Part shown: positions 43,950 through 52,692 of the stretch, piece after piece | Position numbering within the stretch: position 1 is the first letter of the stretch | Layout: every line of letters starts with the position of its first letter | NCBI GenBank assembly: GCA_900766135.1 | Contig: CAAFUF010000006.1 | Span: forward strand, 62,001-126,000 | DNA: 64,000 bases | Direction: 5' to 3' | Source of the DNA: Paenibacillaceae bacterium | Lineage (GTDB): Bacteria > Bacillota > Bacilli > Paenibacillales > Paenibacillaceae | The notes under the pieces: generated by a model | Seen by the model: only the letters and a program-made list of their open reading frames with translations | Database searches by the model: none | Told to the model about the DNA's origin: nothing | Position numbers and translations under genes: made by a program

Positions 43950-44447
43950 TTAATTTATCCCCACAACTTCGCTTCGTCTCTCCATAAATAGAACATCTCT
44001 CCAAACACCATTCATTTTGCCGATCTTTTCCCGACGACCTACCTTACGAAAACCATGCTTCAAATGAAGAGCTAAACTTGCCGAATTTTCAGGAAATATT
44101 CCGGTTTGAATAGTCCAGAACCCTCTATCTTCGGCGATTTCTATCAATCGACCAAGAAGAATATTCCCCACGCCTTTACCGCGTGCATCCTGCTTGACAT
44201 AGATACTATTCTCTCCGACACCCGAATACACACATCTTGAGGATACAGGGCTCAATGCTGCCCATCCGACGATCTTGTCACCGTCAAGACAAACAATACT
44301 GCACTCCAGGTCATGGCTGGAGTACCACTGTTCTTTAGAAGGTGCGTTCATTTCGAAGGTTGCGTTACCTGTCATTATGGCTTCTTCATAGATAGATTTA
44401 ATGGCTTCCCAGTCTTCACTGGAAACGAGACGAGTTAAGAGCATCAT
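43950..44447 (-). CDS. arsN1: ArsN1-like GNAT N-acetyltransferase
   Basis: 165 aa GNAT fold of the phosphinothricin/arsinothricin acetyltransferase type. Visible features are the substrate segment (MTGNATFEMNAPS), the strand SIYVKQDARGKGVG with the acetyl-CoA loop, and the terminal HLKHGFRKVGR pattern. In ars loci such enzymes N-acetylate arsinothricin. It lies 72 bases after the Cys-rich MarR gene. Confidence 0.85.
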   Translation of the reverse strand: MMLLTRLVSSEDWEAIKSIYEEAIMTGNATFEMNAPSKEQWYSSHDLECSIVCLDGDKIVGWAALSPVSSRCVYSGVGENSIYVKQDARGKGVGNILLGRLIEIAEDRGFWTIQTGIFPENSASLALHLKHGFRKVGRREKIGKMNGVWRDVLFMERRSEVVGIN

Positions 44448-44519
44448 ATTCCCTCCACTACTTATTTAGCCATATTATAAATATTATTTTTATCGCAGGT
44501 AGTTCGGATTCATAACCGG

Positions 44520-44978
44520 TCACCCGATTGGGACGGAACAACATTTGTTGGATTTCAACATTGCTTCATTCAACAACTTAATAGAGTGAATTACAGTATC
44601 TTTTTCAAAATCGCTCATCTGCGAAAAAATTTCATTCAAATAGTCATTCATTTGTTGATCAATGGTAGCAGCTACGTATTTACCTTCTGTTGTAAGTGAA
44701 AGAACAAAAATTCTTCGATCCCCTGGATCGGGAGTCTTCTTTACAAGATTCATTTTAATTAACGTTTGTATTTGACGACTAAATGTCGTAATATCCGTAC
44801 CTAAAGCTTCCGCTACTTGCTGAATGGACGGATTATGCTGACGATCTATTTCGTAAAGAATGTGACTTTGAACTAAAGTTATGTCGCAACCACCAGCTGA
44901 ACAACAGTTTTTATTCAAAAAACCAAAACGGCGTGTCATGATTTGAAATAGTTCTCGAACGTTTTCCATTCCACTCAC
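44520..44978 (-). CDS. MarR-family regulator with Cys clusters
   Basis: 152 aa winged helix. The HTH (SIQQVAEALGTDITTFSRQIQTL) and the wing (KKTPDPGDRRIFVLSLT) are typical of MarR. Unusually it carries C25-C26 and C31 before the HTH and a second CC pair (C146, C147) near the C-terminus. These are plausible As(III) or thiol-reactive ligand sites, giving an arsenic- or redox-responsive regulator. It sits between arsO- and arsN-like genes, all on the minus strand. Confidence 0.82.
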   Translation of the reverse strand: MSGMENVRELFQIMTRRFGFLNKNCCSAGGCDITLVQSHILYEIDRQHNPSIQQVAEALGTDITTFSRQIQTLIKMNLVKKTPDPGDRRIFVLSLTTEGKYVAATIDQQMNDYLNEIFSQMSDFEKDTVIHSIKLLNEAMLKSNKCCSVPIG

Positions 44979-45027
44979 CTCAATTTTATTTATACTTTAT
45001 ACTACTTGTGTTTTTCAAATATATTGT

Positions 45028-46083
45028 TTATCGACTGTTAAGATGATGCGAAAGCCGTTTCACAACAAACTTCGCATCCGGTCCGACTCCTCTTAATGTT
45101 GCGGAAGAGAAAGAGCGTTGTCCCTCGAGTCCCACATAATAAAGTCCAGGGATCTTACTGATACCGGCTTTATGGATTGGCCTTCCTTCTCCATCCAGAG
45201 CGCCTATCGCTCGTAGGTAGGGGAATCGCGGCCGATAACCTGTCGCAAAGATGACTGAATCCACCGGTTCTTTTGTCCCGTTTGGCCATACAACTCCATC
45301 TTCATAAAAAGAGGTAAACATCGGCTGTTGATCTGGTTTTCCTGCAAGGATACGCTCCTTATACCGTCCCGTATCGTTCACCGCACTTGAACTTGGTGCC
45401 GATTTCCCGAATCTCCAAAATGGGAAAGTATCAAAACCAATAATTCTAACCCAAAAATGAATATCCTTCCCCCAAACCTTTTGATTCATAAATTGAACCG
45501 GCTGCAAAACAGCGAGAGACGTTTTACTCACCTCAGCCAGTTCAACACCAATTTGTACCGCCGAATTCCCTCGTCCTACCACGACTACTCGCTGATTTCG
45601 AAATGAGCCCGGATTTTGGTATTCCGAGGAGTGAAGTGTTCGTCCTCGAAACATCTCCTGACCAGGTATTACCGGCTTGTACGGATTATGAAATGAGCCG
45701 TTTGCATTAATGATAGTACGAGCTTGAAACGTATCTCCTGAAGTTGTTTGTATGGTAAATCCATGCTCATCCTTTTTAACCGATTCCACGCGTTGATTCG
45801 TTCTTATCGGTAACTGAAATTCCTTCTGATAACTCTGCAGATAACGAATAACTTCATCTCTGGCAGGGTAATGATTTGGATCTCCGGGGAACTTCATCCC
45901 GGGCATGGATGAAAATCGAGCTGGCGAGAATAATTTTAGGCTGTCATAATAGTGCGGCCATGAACCGGTTGCTTGGTTATTTGCCTCTAGTATCAGAAAA
46001 CGTAGCCTTTTCTTTTGCAAATGATATCCTGTGGCCAACCCCGCCTGACCTCCTCCAATCACGATCGTGTCCAGTACATCCAT
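45028..46083 (-). CDS. arsO: ArsO-like FAD/NAD(P)-dependent monooxygenase
   Basis: 351 aa. FAD-binding GxGxxG-type motif IGGGQAGLATG near the N-terminus, the ATGSWPHYYDSL segment, the NADPH-binding motif VVGRGNSAVQIG, and the FATGYR motif near the C-terminus match flavin monooxygenases of the ArsO/CzcO type in ars operons. It probably oxidises an arsenical or acts in thiol redox; the substrate is not readable. GGAGGTG upstream supports the ATG at 46083. Confidence 0.85.
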   Translation of the reverse strand: MDVLDTIVIGGGQAGLATGYHLQKKRLRFLILEANNQATGSWPHYYDSLKLFSPARFSSMPGMKFPGDPNHYPARDEVIRYLQSYQKEFQLPIRTNQRVESVKKDEHGFTIQTTSGDTFQARTIINANGSFHNPYKPVIPGQEMFRGRTLHSSEYQNPGSFRNQRVVVVGRGNSAVQIGVELAEVSKTSLAVLQPVQFMNQKVWGKDIHFWVRIIGFDTFPFWRFGKSAPSSSAVNDTGRYKERILAGKPDQQPMFTSFYEDGVVWPNGTKEPVDSVIFATGYRPRFPYLRAIGALDGEGRPIHKAGISKIPGLYYVGLEGQRSFSSATLRGVGPDAKFVVKRLSHHLNSR

Positions 46084-46261
46084 GATGTAAAGCACCTCCA
46101 TTATATTTGCATTCTACAACTTAAAATAGATAAAAATACCCCTTCATTATTGCGATAAGTCCAAAATACTCGCTTAATAAGTGTAGGGACTATGTATTAT
46201 ATATACTTCATAAATTTGCAATATGCAACTTTTATTTTATTTTGTATGAGTATCTTTTAAC

Positions 46262-46296
46262 AAAAAAAGAAGCCTCCAATATATCAGGCTTCTTTT
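46262..46296 (-). terminator. Bidirectional terminator after the ars operon
   Basis: A 9-bp stem (AAGAAGCCT/AGGCTTCTT, 10-nt loop) with T runs on both sides. It closes the arsR-acr3-arsCDA-HesB-phosphatase operon before arsO. Confidence 0.88.
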
Positions 46297-46305
46297 ATTG
46301 AATGA

Positions 46306-46740
46306 TTAGTTCCGATTCGGGTATAACGTTCTAAGAGCATCACGCATTTCCGGTTTTATCGCAATTTCAGAACGAATGGACTTGACCAAGCTTTCTGCTT
46401 CTGCAACACTGGATGCTTGGCCGAGTTCAAGCATCAATCCGGTAGCTACAGTCCCTGTCCGATTGCGGCCGCCTGAGCAATGAAAATACACTTTCTGATC
46501 ATGGTCCAATCCTTGTTTAATCGCTTGAATGGCTTCTGCGATCGAAGTTTCTTGTCCGCATGTATCTTCGACAATAGGATAATGATGCCGCATAACACTT
46601 TTTGGAAAATCATTTGGCTCCTTACCATCATCCCTTAAGTCATACACATCGGTAATGTCCTCATTCCGCAGCGCTTCCTGCAATCCATCAATTCCACCAA
46701 TAAATACTTTGCCTTTAACCAGTTCATGGTAATGAGCCAT
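46306..46740 (-). CDS. Dual-specificity/tyrosine phosphatase-like protein in ars operon
   Basis: 144 aa with the PTP loop HCSGGRNRTGT: nucleophile C88, arginine R94. The size is that of a small DSP-type phosphatase. Unlike ArsC (also PTP-derived), this one keeps the true CX5R signature of a phosphatase. It is the last gene of the ars operon. Its substrate could be phosphoprotein or an arsenate ester; both are inference. Confidence 0.82.
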   Translation of the reverse strand: MAHYHELVKGKVFIGGIDGLQEALRNEDITDVYDLRDDGKEPNDFPKSVMRHHYPIVEDTCGQETSIAEAIQAIKQGLDHDQKVYFHCSGGRNRTGTVATGLMLELGQASSVAEAESLVKSIRSEIAIKPEMRDALRTLYPNRN

Positions 46741-46767
46741 GTTTTCTCTCCTCTCCATATATCAAGC

Positions 46768-47046
46768 TTAGCAGCAGTTGCTTCCGCCGCTAATCACTAA
46801 GCCTGCACCTTCTTCATCTTGTTCAAGATCCAATGTCACTTGGCTTACCAATTCTTCAACTTGAGGATCGATCGCTACCTCAATATTATTGATGCTTTTT
46901 ACAATATCCGTTTCCTGAGCGTTTTCGAGCGCCAATTGAAAGCTCGGACCGCAGCAACCGCTAGCAAGAACAAATCGCAGCGTCGTGACTCCGGCTTCCT
47001 TCATCATTTCTTCAATATAACTTTTGGCTCCATCTGTAATAACCAT
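46768..47046 (-). CDS. HesB/IscA-like protein of the ars operon
   Basis: 92 aa. An IscA/HesB-like fold with an ASGCCGPSF segment and a C-terminal SGGSNCC; the three cysteine positions differ from classic IscA (CxnCGC), so Fe-S cluster or arsenite binding are both possible. It lies between arsA and the phosphatase gene and has recognisable relatives in Bacillales ars operons. Translation starts with ATG at 47046. Confidence 0.75.
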   Translation of the reverse strand: MVITDGAKSYIEEMMKEAGVTTLRFVLASGCCGPSFQLALENAQETDIVKSINNIEVAIDPQVEELVSQVTLDLEQDEEGAGLVISGGSNCC

Positions 47047-47087
47047 GACATATCAACCTTTCCAATCTAATTAGATTCCTCATCCAG

Positions 47088-48851
47088 CTAAGTAGGCTCC
47101 GCAATCAGTTTTTTCAACTGCGTATACCCTTTAATTTCCTCAGGCTCCCATGGAATAATCACCGTATGGTGGTTTGACGTTTCATTAATTTCCTGGATCC
47201 AGGATTGTTCGGACCGTGCGCGACTTTGCAGGACAGGGTCAGTCGTTCCAACAGCGGCAAAGCTTTGATTAATGACCCACCATTTTGTCGGTATGCCGGC
47301 GCGTTTCAAATCATCATTCAATCGAACGGCCTCATAATAAGGAGTAGCTTCAGCCAAAGTGACGATGACCACACTGGTTTCTTTCGAATCCCTCAAACGA
47401 GGTAACAACTTTTGAACGGATGGCGGTATCTGACCGGATGAACGCTCAATTTCCTTATGATATTCCTGAGTGGCATCGAGCAGCAACAAGGTATGACCGG
47501 TTGGAGCTGTATCGATCACCACGATTTCCTCCCCGCTTCGGTCTACCAATTCAGCAAAGGCTCTGAAAACCGCGATTTCCTCCGTGCACGGTGACCTTAA
47601 ATCCTCTTCCAAGTATGCGAGTCCATCCTCATCAAGCAAATCCTTGTTTTGATCAATGATTTCCTCCTGGTATTTTTGCACTTCCACCTTGGGATCAATC
47701 CGGCTCACCGTGATATATTCAGACTCCTGAATGACAAAATCAAGATGTGCGGCAGGATCTGTCGTACTCAGATGCACCCGGTGACCACGTTCAGCCAGCC
47801 CGACGGCAATCGCTGAAGCGACCGTCGTTTTGCCTACCCCGCCTTTTCCCATGGTGAAGACCACGCGGGTTCCGGCCGAATCCAAGTCTTGAATGAGTTT
47901 TTGAAAGGACGGTATAGATATCTTTTGATGTACCCCTGGAACCGTTTCTGAGACATTGGGCTCAAAGAAATCGCGTAAATTTTGCAGCCCGGTTACATTA
48001 AAAGGAGCCATAGGAATTTGGTAAGTCGGAAGCGCTTGGATCACCGGCGGAATTCGCTCCATCGCTTTCAACTGTCTTTCGTAAACCCCTTTAGATACGG
48101 GGTCGCCCGGTTTATATTGATTCAGAACACCGTTGATCACGAGATTCTGGTGATGAATACCGATCCCTTTTAATTCAACAGACGCCCGGGCTGCCTCGGT
48201 AAGCGGGGATTCGTCCGGTCTGGTGACGATCACCAGCATGGTTTGTTTCTCATCCGTTAAAGTTTGGACCGCTTGCTCATAAACTTTCTTTTGATTTTGC
48301 AAGCCGGCAAGCGGGCCTAAACAAGAAGCACCATGTGTGCTCTCATTAAGAAATCCGCTCCAGGCCGTGGGAAGCTGCAGCAGCCGCAACGTATGGCCCG
48401 TCGGTGCAGTATCAAACAGAATATAATCGAATCGATCCTTAAGCTCTTGATCCGTCAACAGAGCCGAAAATTCATTAAAGGCAGCAATTTCAACAGTACA
48501 AGCACCCGATAACTGCTCCTCCATCGTTGCAATCACCGTGTCGGGCAGTTTACCCCGATACGGATCGACCATGGACGCTTTGTATTCCGCTGCCGCGGTT
48601 TCGGGATCCAAATTTGCGGCATACAGGTTATCCACTCCATCTACTTGGACAGGATGATTCGTAAACGCCATGCCAAATACGTCCTGCAAATTCGAAGCTG
48701 GGTCCGTGCCGACCAATAACACCCGCTTACCGGAATCGGCTAAAGAAATAGCCGTTGCGCAAGCCGTCGAAGTTTTCCCTACCCCGCCTTTACCAGTAAA
48801 GAACAGGTAAGGAGTTAGTGGTATCGACAGTGGATCAAACCGAGTTGGCAT
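47088..48851 (-). CDS. arsA: ArsA arsenite-transport ATPase
   Basis: 587 aa with two homologous halves, each with a P-loop GKGGVGKT (first at 20-27) and a DTAPTGHT signature. As(III)-binding cysteines are present as GACTVEI, GASCLGP and SPCTEEI. It takes As(III) from ArsD and drives efflux, usually with ArsB; here the neighbouring carrier is Acr3. The ATG at 48851 has AAGGA seven bases upstream; a longer frame from 49082 would read through arsD. Confidence 0.94.
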   Translation of the reverse strand: MPTRFDPLSIPLTPYLFFTGKGGVGKTSTACATAISLADSGKRVLLVGTDPASNLQDVFGMAFTNHPVQVDGVDNLYAANLDPETAAAEYKASMVDPYRGKLPDTVIATMEEQLSGACTVEIAAFNEFSALLTDQELKDRFDYILFDTAPTGHTLRLLQLPTAWSGFLNESTHGASCLGPLAGLQNQKKVYEQAVQTLTDEKQTMLVIVTRPDESPLTEAARASVELKGIGIHHQNLVINGVLNQYKPGDPVSKGVYERQLKAMERIPPVIQALPTYQIPMAPFNVTGLQNLRDFFEPNVSETVPGVHQKISIPSFQKLIQDLDSAGTRVVFTMGKGGVGKTTVASAIAVGLAERGHRVHLSTTDPAAHLDFVIQESEYITVSRIDPKVEVQKYQEEIIDQNKDLLDEDGLAYLEEDLRSPCTEEIAVFRAFAELVDRSGEEIVVIDTAPTGHTLLLLDATQEYHKEIERSSGQIPPSVQKLLPRLRDSKETSVVIVTLAEATPYYEAVRLNDDLKRAGIPTKWWVINQSFAAVGTTDPVLQSRARSEQSWIQEINETSNHHTVIIPWEPEEIKGYTQLKKLIAEPT

Positions 48852-48870
48852 CTTCAAATCCTTCTTTCCT

Positions 48871-49230
48871 TTACGGTTGTACTTTGATTTCCAGACGAAC
48901 CTTTGGTTTCTTGATGAGTTCATCTTCGGATAGTCCCGTCCAAGCACACAACTCTTCATTGCTTGGATAGTTTCGTTCCTTAACCACTTGTCCGTCCACG
49001 ATGACAATCGGTAACACATCCGGACCTTTGTCGGAAAGCAACTGCTCCACCAACGAGTTAGCCACAAAAGCTGCAGGTTCACTTGCCAAATTATAACGAG
49101 TCACGGTAAATCCTTTTTTGTTCAAATTGTTTACCGCGATGGAAATGCGGATCAACTCAGGATCTACACCAGGGCCGCAAACTCCCGTTGAGCAACACAT
49201 CGCCGGATCATAGATTTCCATATTTCTCAT
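48871..49230 (-). CDS. arsD: ArsD arsenite metallochaperone
   Basis: 119 aa thioredoxin-like protein. The C12-C13-x4-C18 site (AMCCSTGVCG) that binds and hands As(III) to ArsA is intact. Located between arsC and arsA, with a hairpin between arsC and this gene. The ATG at 49230 has AAGGAAG upstream. Confidence 0.93.
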   Translation of the reverse strand: MRNMEIYDPAMCCSTGVCGPGVDPELIRISIAVNNLNKKGFTVTRYNLASEPAAFVANSLVEQLLSDKGPDVLPIVIVDGQVVKERNYPSNEELCAWTGLSEDELIKKPKVRLEIKVQP

Positions 49231-49261
49231 GAAAAAGCACGCTTCCTTTCCCATAGAAAAT

Positions 49262-49281
49262 AGCCGAGAGTCCTCTCGGCT
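49262..49281 (-). terminator. Hairpin between arsC and arsD (attenuator)
   Basis: A 9-bp stem AGCCGAGAG/CTCTCGGCT with a 2-nt loop, followed by a short T tract on the minus strand. It may lower arsD-arsA levels relative to acr3-arsC. Confidence 0.65.
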
Positions 49282-49291
49282 GTTTTGTTTA

Positions 49292-49711
49292 TTACTCGCC
49301 AGTTTCGGCAAACTGTTTGATACGCGCGCCAACTTCATCGCGTACTCTTTGGAACACGGCCCATTTCTCTTCGTCCGTGCCTTGCGCTTTTGCCGGGTCG
49401 TCAAATCCCCAATGCTCGCGTTTTACATGCGGAGGGGTCATCGGGCAGCGATCTGCAGCGTCGCCGCACAAAGTGACGACCATATCGGCATTGTTAAGCA
49501 GTTCCATATTAATGATATCCGACGTTTGTGCGGAAATGTCGATGCCTACTTCCTGCATGGCTTTAACGGCATTAGGATTCAGTCCATGGGCCTCAATGCC
49601 TGCGCTATATACGTTCCATTGATCACCCAAATATTTTTTGGCCCATCCTTCAGCCATTTGACTGCGGCAAGAGTTCCCTGTGCACAAGAAATAGATCGTT
49701 TTCTTTTCCAT
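49292..49711 (-). CDS. arsC: Thioredoxin-dependent arsenate reductase
   Basis: 139 aa of the LMW-PTP-derived ArsC class. The active-site loop is C10-T-G-N-S-C15-R16, and the redox cysteines C82 and C89 (TLCGDAADRCP) are present, so all three catalytic thiols are in place. It reduces arsenate to arsenite for export by the adjacent Acr3. Confidence 0.95.
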   Translation of the reverse strand: MEKKTIYFLCTGNSCRSQMAEGWAKKYLGDQWNVYSAGIEAHGLNPNAVKAMQEVGIDISAQTSDIINMELLNNADMVVTLCGDAADRCPMTPPHVKREHWGFDDPAKAQGTDEEKWAVFQRVRDEVGARIKQFAETGE

Positions 49712-49725
49712 GATTCATTTCTCCT

Positions 49726-50787
49726 TTATGGTTGGGTTAGTTCAGCATCAAAATACTTGCGTTTGAAGCGTAAAGCCACATTCACTAATGCGATTAATAC
49801 CGGCACTTCCACTAGCGGTCCAATAACGGCCGCAAAGGCTACACCCGAATCAAGGCCGAATACGCCGATCGCCACCGCAATGGCAAGTTCGAAATTGTTA
49901 CTGGCTGCCGTAAACGACAGTGACGTAGCAACGGGATAGGATGTCCCTGATTTTTTGGAAAAGAAGAAGGACACTACGAACATCACCACAAAATAGATGA
50001 TCATCGGAATCGCAATGCGTACAACGTCCAGAGGCAGCGTTACGATCAGATCCGCTTTTAATGAGAACATGAGAATAATCGTGAACAATAAAGCGAGCAG
50101 GGCAAGCGGGCTGATCTTGGGAATTAGCACTTTTTCGTACCATTCCGAACCCTTTAATCGGATCCCAATCACGCGCGTCAATAATCCGGCCAGAAAGGGA
50201 ATTCCCAAATAAATCAGGACGCTTTCGGCAATTTGCCCCATGGAAATATTCACTTCAGCCCCTTGGACCCCAAACCAGCCGGGCAAGACCGTGATAAACA
50301 CATAGCTAAATACCGAGTAGAACAGAATTTGAAAGATGGAGTTGAAAGCGACTAACCCTGCGGTGTACTCCGGATCTCCTTTAGCTAAATCACTCCAGAC
50401 TAGAACCATAGCGATACATCTAGCCAGGCCAATCATGATGAGTCCAATCATGTATTCCGGCAAATCGCTCAAAAACAGGATGGCCAAGAAAAACATTAAA
50501 ATCGGACCGATGATCCAGTTTTGCACCAAAGAAAGCAGCAATACCTTCCAATCTTTGAAGACTCGGCCCAGCTTCTCGTATTTCACTTTGGCTAACGGCG
50601 GATACATCATAACGATCAGGCCGACCGCAATCGGAATCGAGGTGGTTCCCACTTGCATCCGCGACAATATATCCGCAAAATTAGGAATCAACGTTCCGAG
50701 GATCAGTCCAACTCCCATCGCCCCAAAAATCCAAAAGGTCAAATAACGGTCGAGAAAGGACAATCTTTTTGTTGCGCCTTGACTCAT
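49726..50787 (-). CDS. acr3: Acr3-type arsenite efflux permease
   Basis: 353 aa with about ten membrane helices. The conserved LARCIAMVLVWSDLAKGD segment with its functional Cys and the FTAASNNFELAIAVAIG region are Acr3 hallmarks. It exports As(III) across the membrane; ArsA may energise it here. It begins 90 bases after arsR copy 2, with an inverted repeat operator in between. Confidence 0.95.
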   Translation of the reverse strand: MSQGATKRLSFLDRYLTFWIFGAMGVGLILGTLIPNFADILSRMQVGTTSIPIAVGLIVMMYPPLAKVKYEKLGRVFKDWKVLLLSLVQNWIIGPILMFFLAILFLSDLPEYMIGLIMIGLARCIAMVLVWSDLAKGDPEYTAGLVAFNSIFQILFYSVFSYVFITVLPGWFGVQGAEVNISMGQIAESVLIYLGIPFLAGLLTRVIGIRLKGSEWYEKVLIPKISPLALLALLFTIILMFSLKADLIVTLPLDVVRIAIPMIIYFVVMFVVSFFFSKKSGTSYPVATSLSFTAASNNFELAIAVAIGVFGLDSGVAFAAVIGPLVEVPVLIALVNVALRFKRKYFDAELTQP

Positions 50788-50845
50788 TTCAAGTACCTCT
50801 CCTTTATTTCTGCCTTAAGAAACCCTTCATATGATATAATTATAC

Positions 50846-50863
50846 ACTTATTATTATATAAGT
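50846..50863. promoter_or_regulatory. Putative operator between arsR copy 2 and acr3
   Basis: ACTTAT (50846-50851) and ATAAGT (50858-50863) with a 6-base spacer in a very AT-rich stretch: an inverted repeat of the kind bound by ArsR/SmtB repressors. Its arms differ from those of the ATCAA-TTGAT operators near arsM. Confidence 0.5.
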
Positions 50864-50877
50864 AAATAATAATATGT

Positions 50878-51210
50878 TTATGATCGTTCACAAGGTTCCC
50901 GGCGCTCTTTTAGTTCTAATTTCTCGACTTTATTCTGTACGCTTGGTAATTGCTTTAATGCATAAGCAACAGAAGGTTTATTTTCAATACGCAGAGAATA
51001 AAAAACCCATTGTCCTTTTTTGGTCTCGGAAACAAGCCCCCCAGCCTTTAGTTTTCGCATGTGCTGACTCACATTAGGCTGGGACATCTGCAACAGCTCA
51101 ACAATTTCACAAACGCAGAGATCTTTTTCTTTCAAAAGAGCCAAGATCATTAACCGGTTTCGATCACTCAACAATTTGTATACGTCGGATGCTTCTTGAT
51201 AAGTGTCCAT
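50878..51210 (-). CDS. arsR: ArsR-family repressor (copy 2)
   Basis: 110 aa winged-helix repressor with CVCEI (C32, C34) at the start of the recognition region and HTH MSQPNVSQHMRKLKAGG. It controls the acr3-arsC-arsD-arsA operon just downstream. Much closer in sequence to copy 3 (57379-57705) than to copy 1, pointing to duplication or repeated acquisition. Confidence 0.9.
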   Translation of the reverse strand: MDTYQEASDVYKLLSDRNRLMILALLKEKDLCVCEIVELLQMSQPNVSQHMRKLKAGGLVSETKKGQWVFYSLRIENKPSVAYALKQLPSVQNKVEKLELKERREPCERS

Positions 51211-51293
51211 GATTCCCCTCCTCTTATATTCCCTTCAGACACATGCATCATGAAATAATAATATTATTACTTAATTATATTATCTCCAGCATG

Positions 51294-51995
51294 TTACTTT
51301 AAAGTCAACTTATAACCGACGGAAGGAATCGTCTGGATTTCAATAAACGGAACCGCAGCTTGCAGCTTCTTACGAATGGCCGAAACCAGAAAAATGATTC
51401 GATTTGTTTTGTAAACGTAAGTTCCAAAAACAACTTCCTGTAATTGCCGAGTGGAAAATACCGTCCCCGGTTTTTTTAACAGATGAAAGAGCAGCGAAAA
51501 TTCATCCTTACGGAAGGCGATTCGATGATCCAAATAGGTTATTTCCCATCGTTTAGGGTAAACTTCGATTACACCAAAACGAAACACCTCATCTTCTTGA
51601 ACGTTGGAAAGAGGATAAAGTACATTCTCGGTTACCCGCCGCATAATGGCATTGATCCGAGCCATCAGTTCGGAGTAGCCAAAAGGTTTAAAAATCACAT
51701 CCTCCGCTCCCATCGAAAGAGCACGAACAACTTCCTCTTCCTGACTCCAATCACTAAGAAGAATGACAGGAAAATCCCCTATCTTACTCAGCTGCGCCAA
51801 TGTCTCCAACCCGTTATGAAGCGGACCGCCGACATTGAAAATCACGATTTCGAAGGAAATGGATAAAGCCGCCCGGGGCGCTTCCTTTATATTTTGAGAC
51901 CACTCTACTCTGTTTCCTTGCCTCGTCAAACTATATCTAAGGAGCCTTCCAACGGTGAGATCCTCATCGATTAAAAGAATGCGAAAACTCATCAT
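51294..51995 (-). CDS. OmpR/PhoB-type regulator lacking the phospho-acceptor Asp
   Basis: 233 aa: a receiver fold followed by a C-terminal winged helix of the PhoB type (KDEFSLLFHLLKKPGTVFSTRQL, then IQTIPSVGYKL). In the receiver, the acceptor position (normally D in LLD) reads IFN, so Asn replaces Asp, although the acidic pair (IDED) and the K of IFKPFG remain. It should be phosphorylation-independent or respond to another signal. Its start codon overlaps the phoU stop (TAATG), so it is coupled to the pst operon. Confidence 0.85.
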   Translation of the reverse strand: MMSFRILLIDEDLTVGRLLRYSLTRQGNRVEWSQNIKEAPRAALSISFEIVIFNVGGPLHNGLETLAQLSKIGDFPVILLSDWSQEEEVVRALSMGAEDVIFKPFGYSELMARINAIMRRVTENVLYPLSNVQEDEVFRFGVIEVYPKRWEITYLDHRIAFRKDEFSLLFHLLKKPGTVFSTRQLQEVVFGTYVYKTNRIIFLVSAIRKKLQAAVPFIEIQTIPSVGYKLTLK

Positions 51996-52657
51996 TAAGG
52001 ATTCAGTTCAGGACGATGGCCGTTTACCAGAAAAACTACATTCTCGCCTATATTGGTTGCATGATCAGCAATCCTTTCAATGTAGCGGCAAACAAAAGCC
52101 AACATCAAAATTTGGTTCATTTCATAAGGTTTTTCTACGATATAAGAAACAAGCTCCCGAATAATTTGACTGTATAGATGATCAACTTGATCATCGTCCC
52201 TGGCCATTTTATAGGCTAAATCCACATTCTCATGAAGATAGGCCTGGATAGAGTCATGAATCATCTTCTTCGTAATTTCACCTAATCGTAATATATCGGC
52301 GCGGGAAACTTGCATTAGTTTTTGCTCTTCCATTTGCAGTACAACTTCCGCGATATCTACCGCAAGATCAGCCATACGTTCCAAATCACTTGATATTTTA
52401 AACGCAACGAGGATTTTACGCAGATCCTTAGCTACGGGTTGCTGGGTTGCGATCAGTTTGGTCCCTATCTTCATGATTTTCTCTTCCAGCTCATTGATAT
52501 CGAGATCGTTTTTGATAATCTGGTCGGCGCTGCTTATATCCTGCTGATCCAACGCCTGAATCGCGTCATTTAAAACGGTTTCTGTTTGTTCCCCCATTGT
52601 TACCAGCAAGGTTTGAAGCTCCGCAAGTCCTTGATCAAACTCTTTGCGCCTCGTCAT
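51995..52657 (-). CDS. phoU: PhoU phosphate-signalling regulator
   Basis: 220 aa all-helical PhoU with two three-helix repeats; the acidic motifs (DLERMADLAVDIAE, RYIERIADHATNIGE) that bind metal are both present. It connects Pst transport to the Pho signalling kinase. Lies 35 bases after pstB. Confidence 0.95.
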   Translation of the reverse strand: MTRRKEFDQGLAELQTLLVTMGEQTETVLNDAIQALDQQDISSADQIIKNDLDINELEEKIMKIGTKLIATQQPVAKDLRKILVAFKISSDLERMADLAVDIAEVVLQMEEQKLMQVSRADILRLGEITKKMIHDSIQAYLHENVDLAYKMARDDDQVDHLYSQIIRELVSYIVEKPYEMNQILMLAFVCRYIERIADHATNIGENVVFLVNGHRPELNP

Positions 52658-52692
52658 TGCTTGATCTCTCCCCTATAATGATAATCTTGGCA

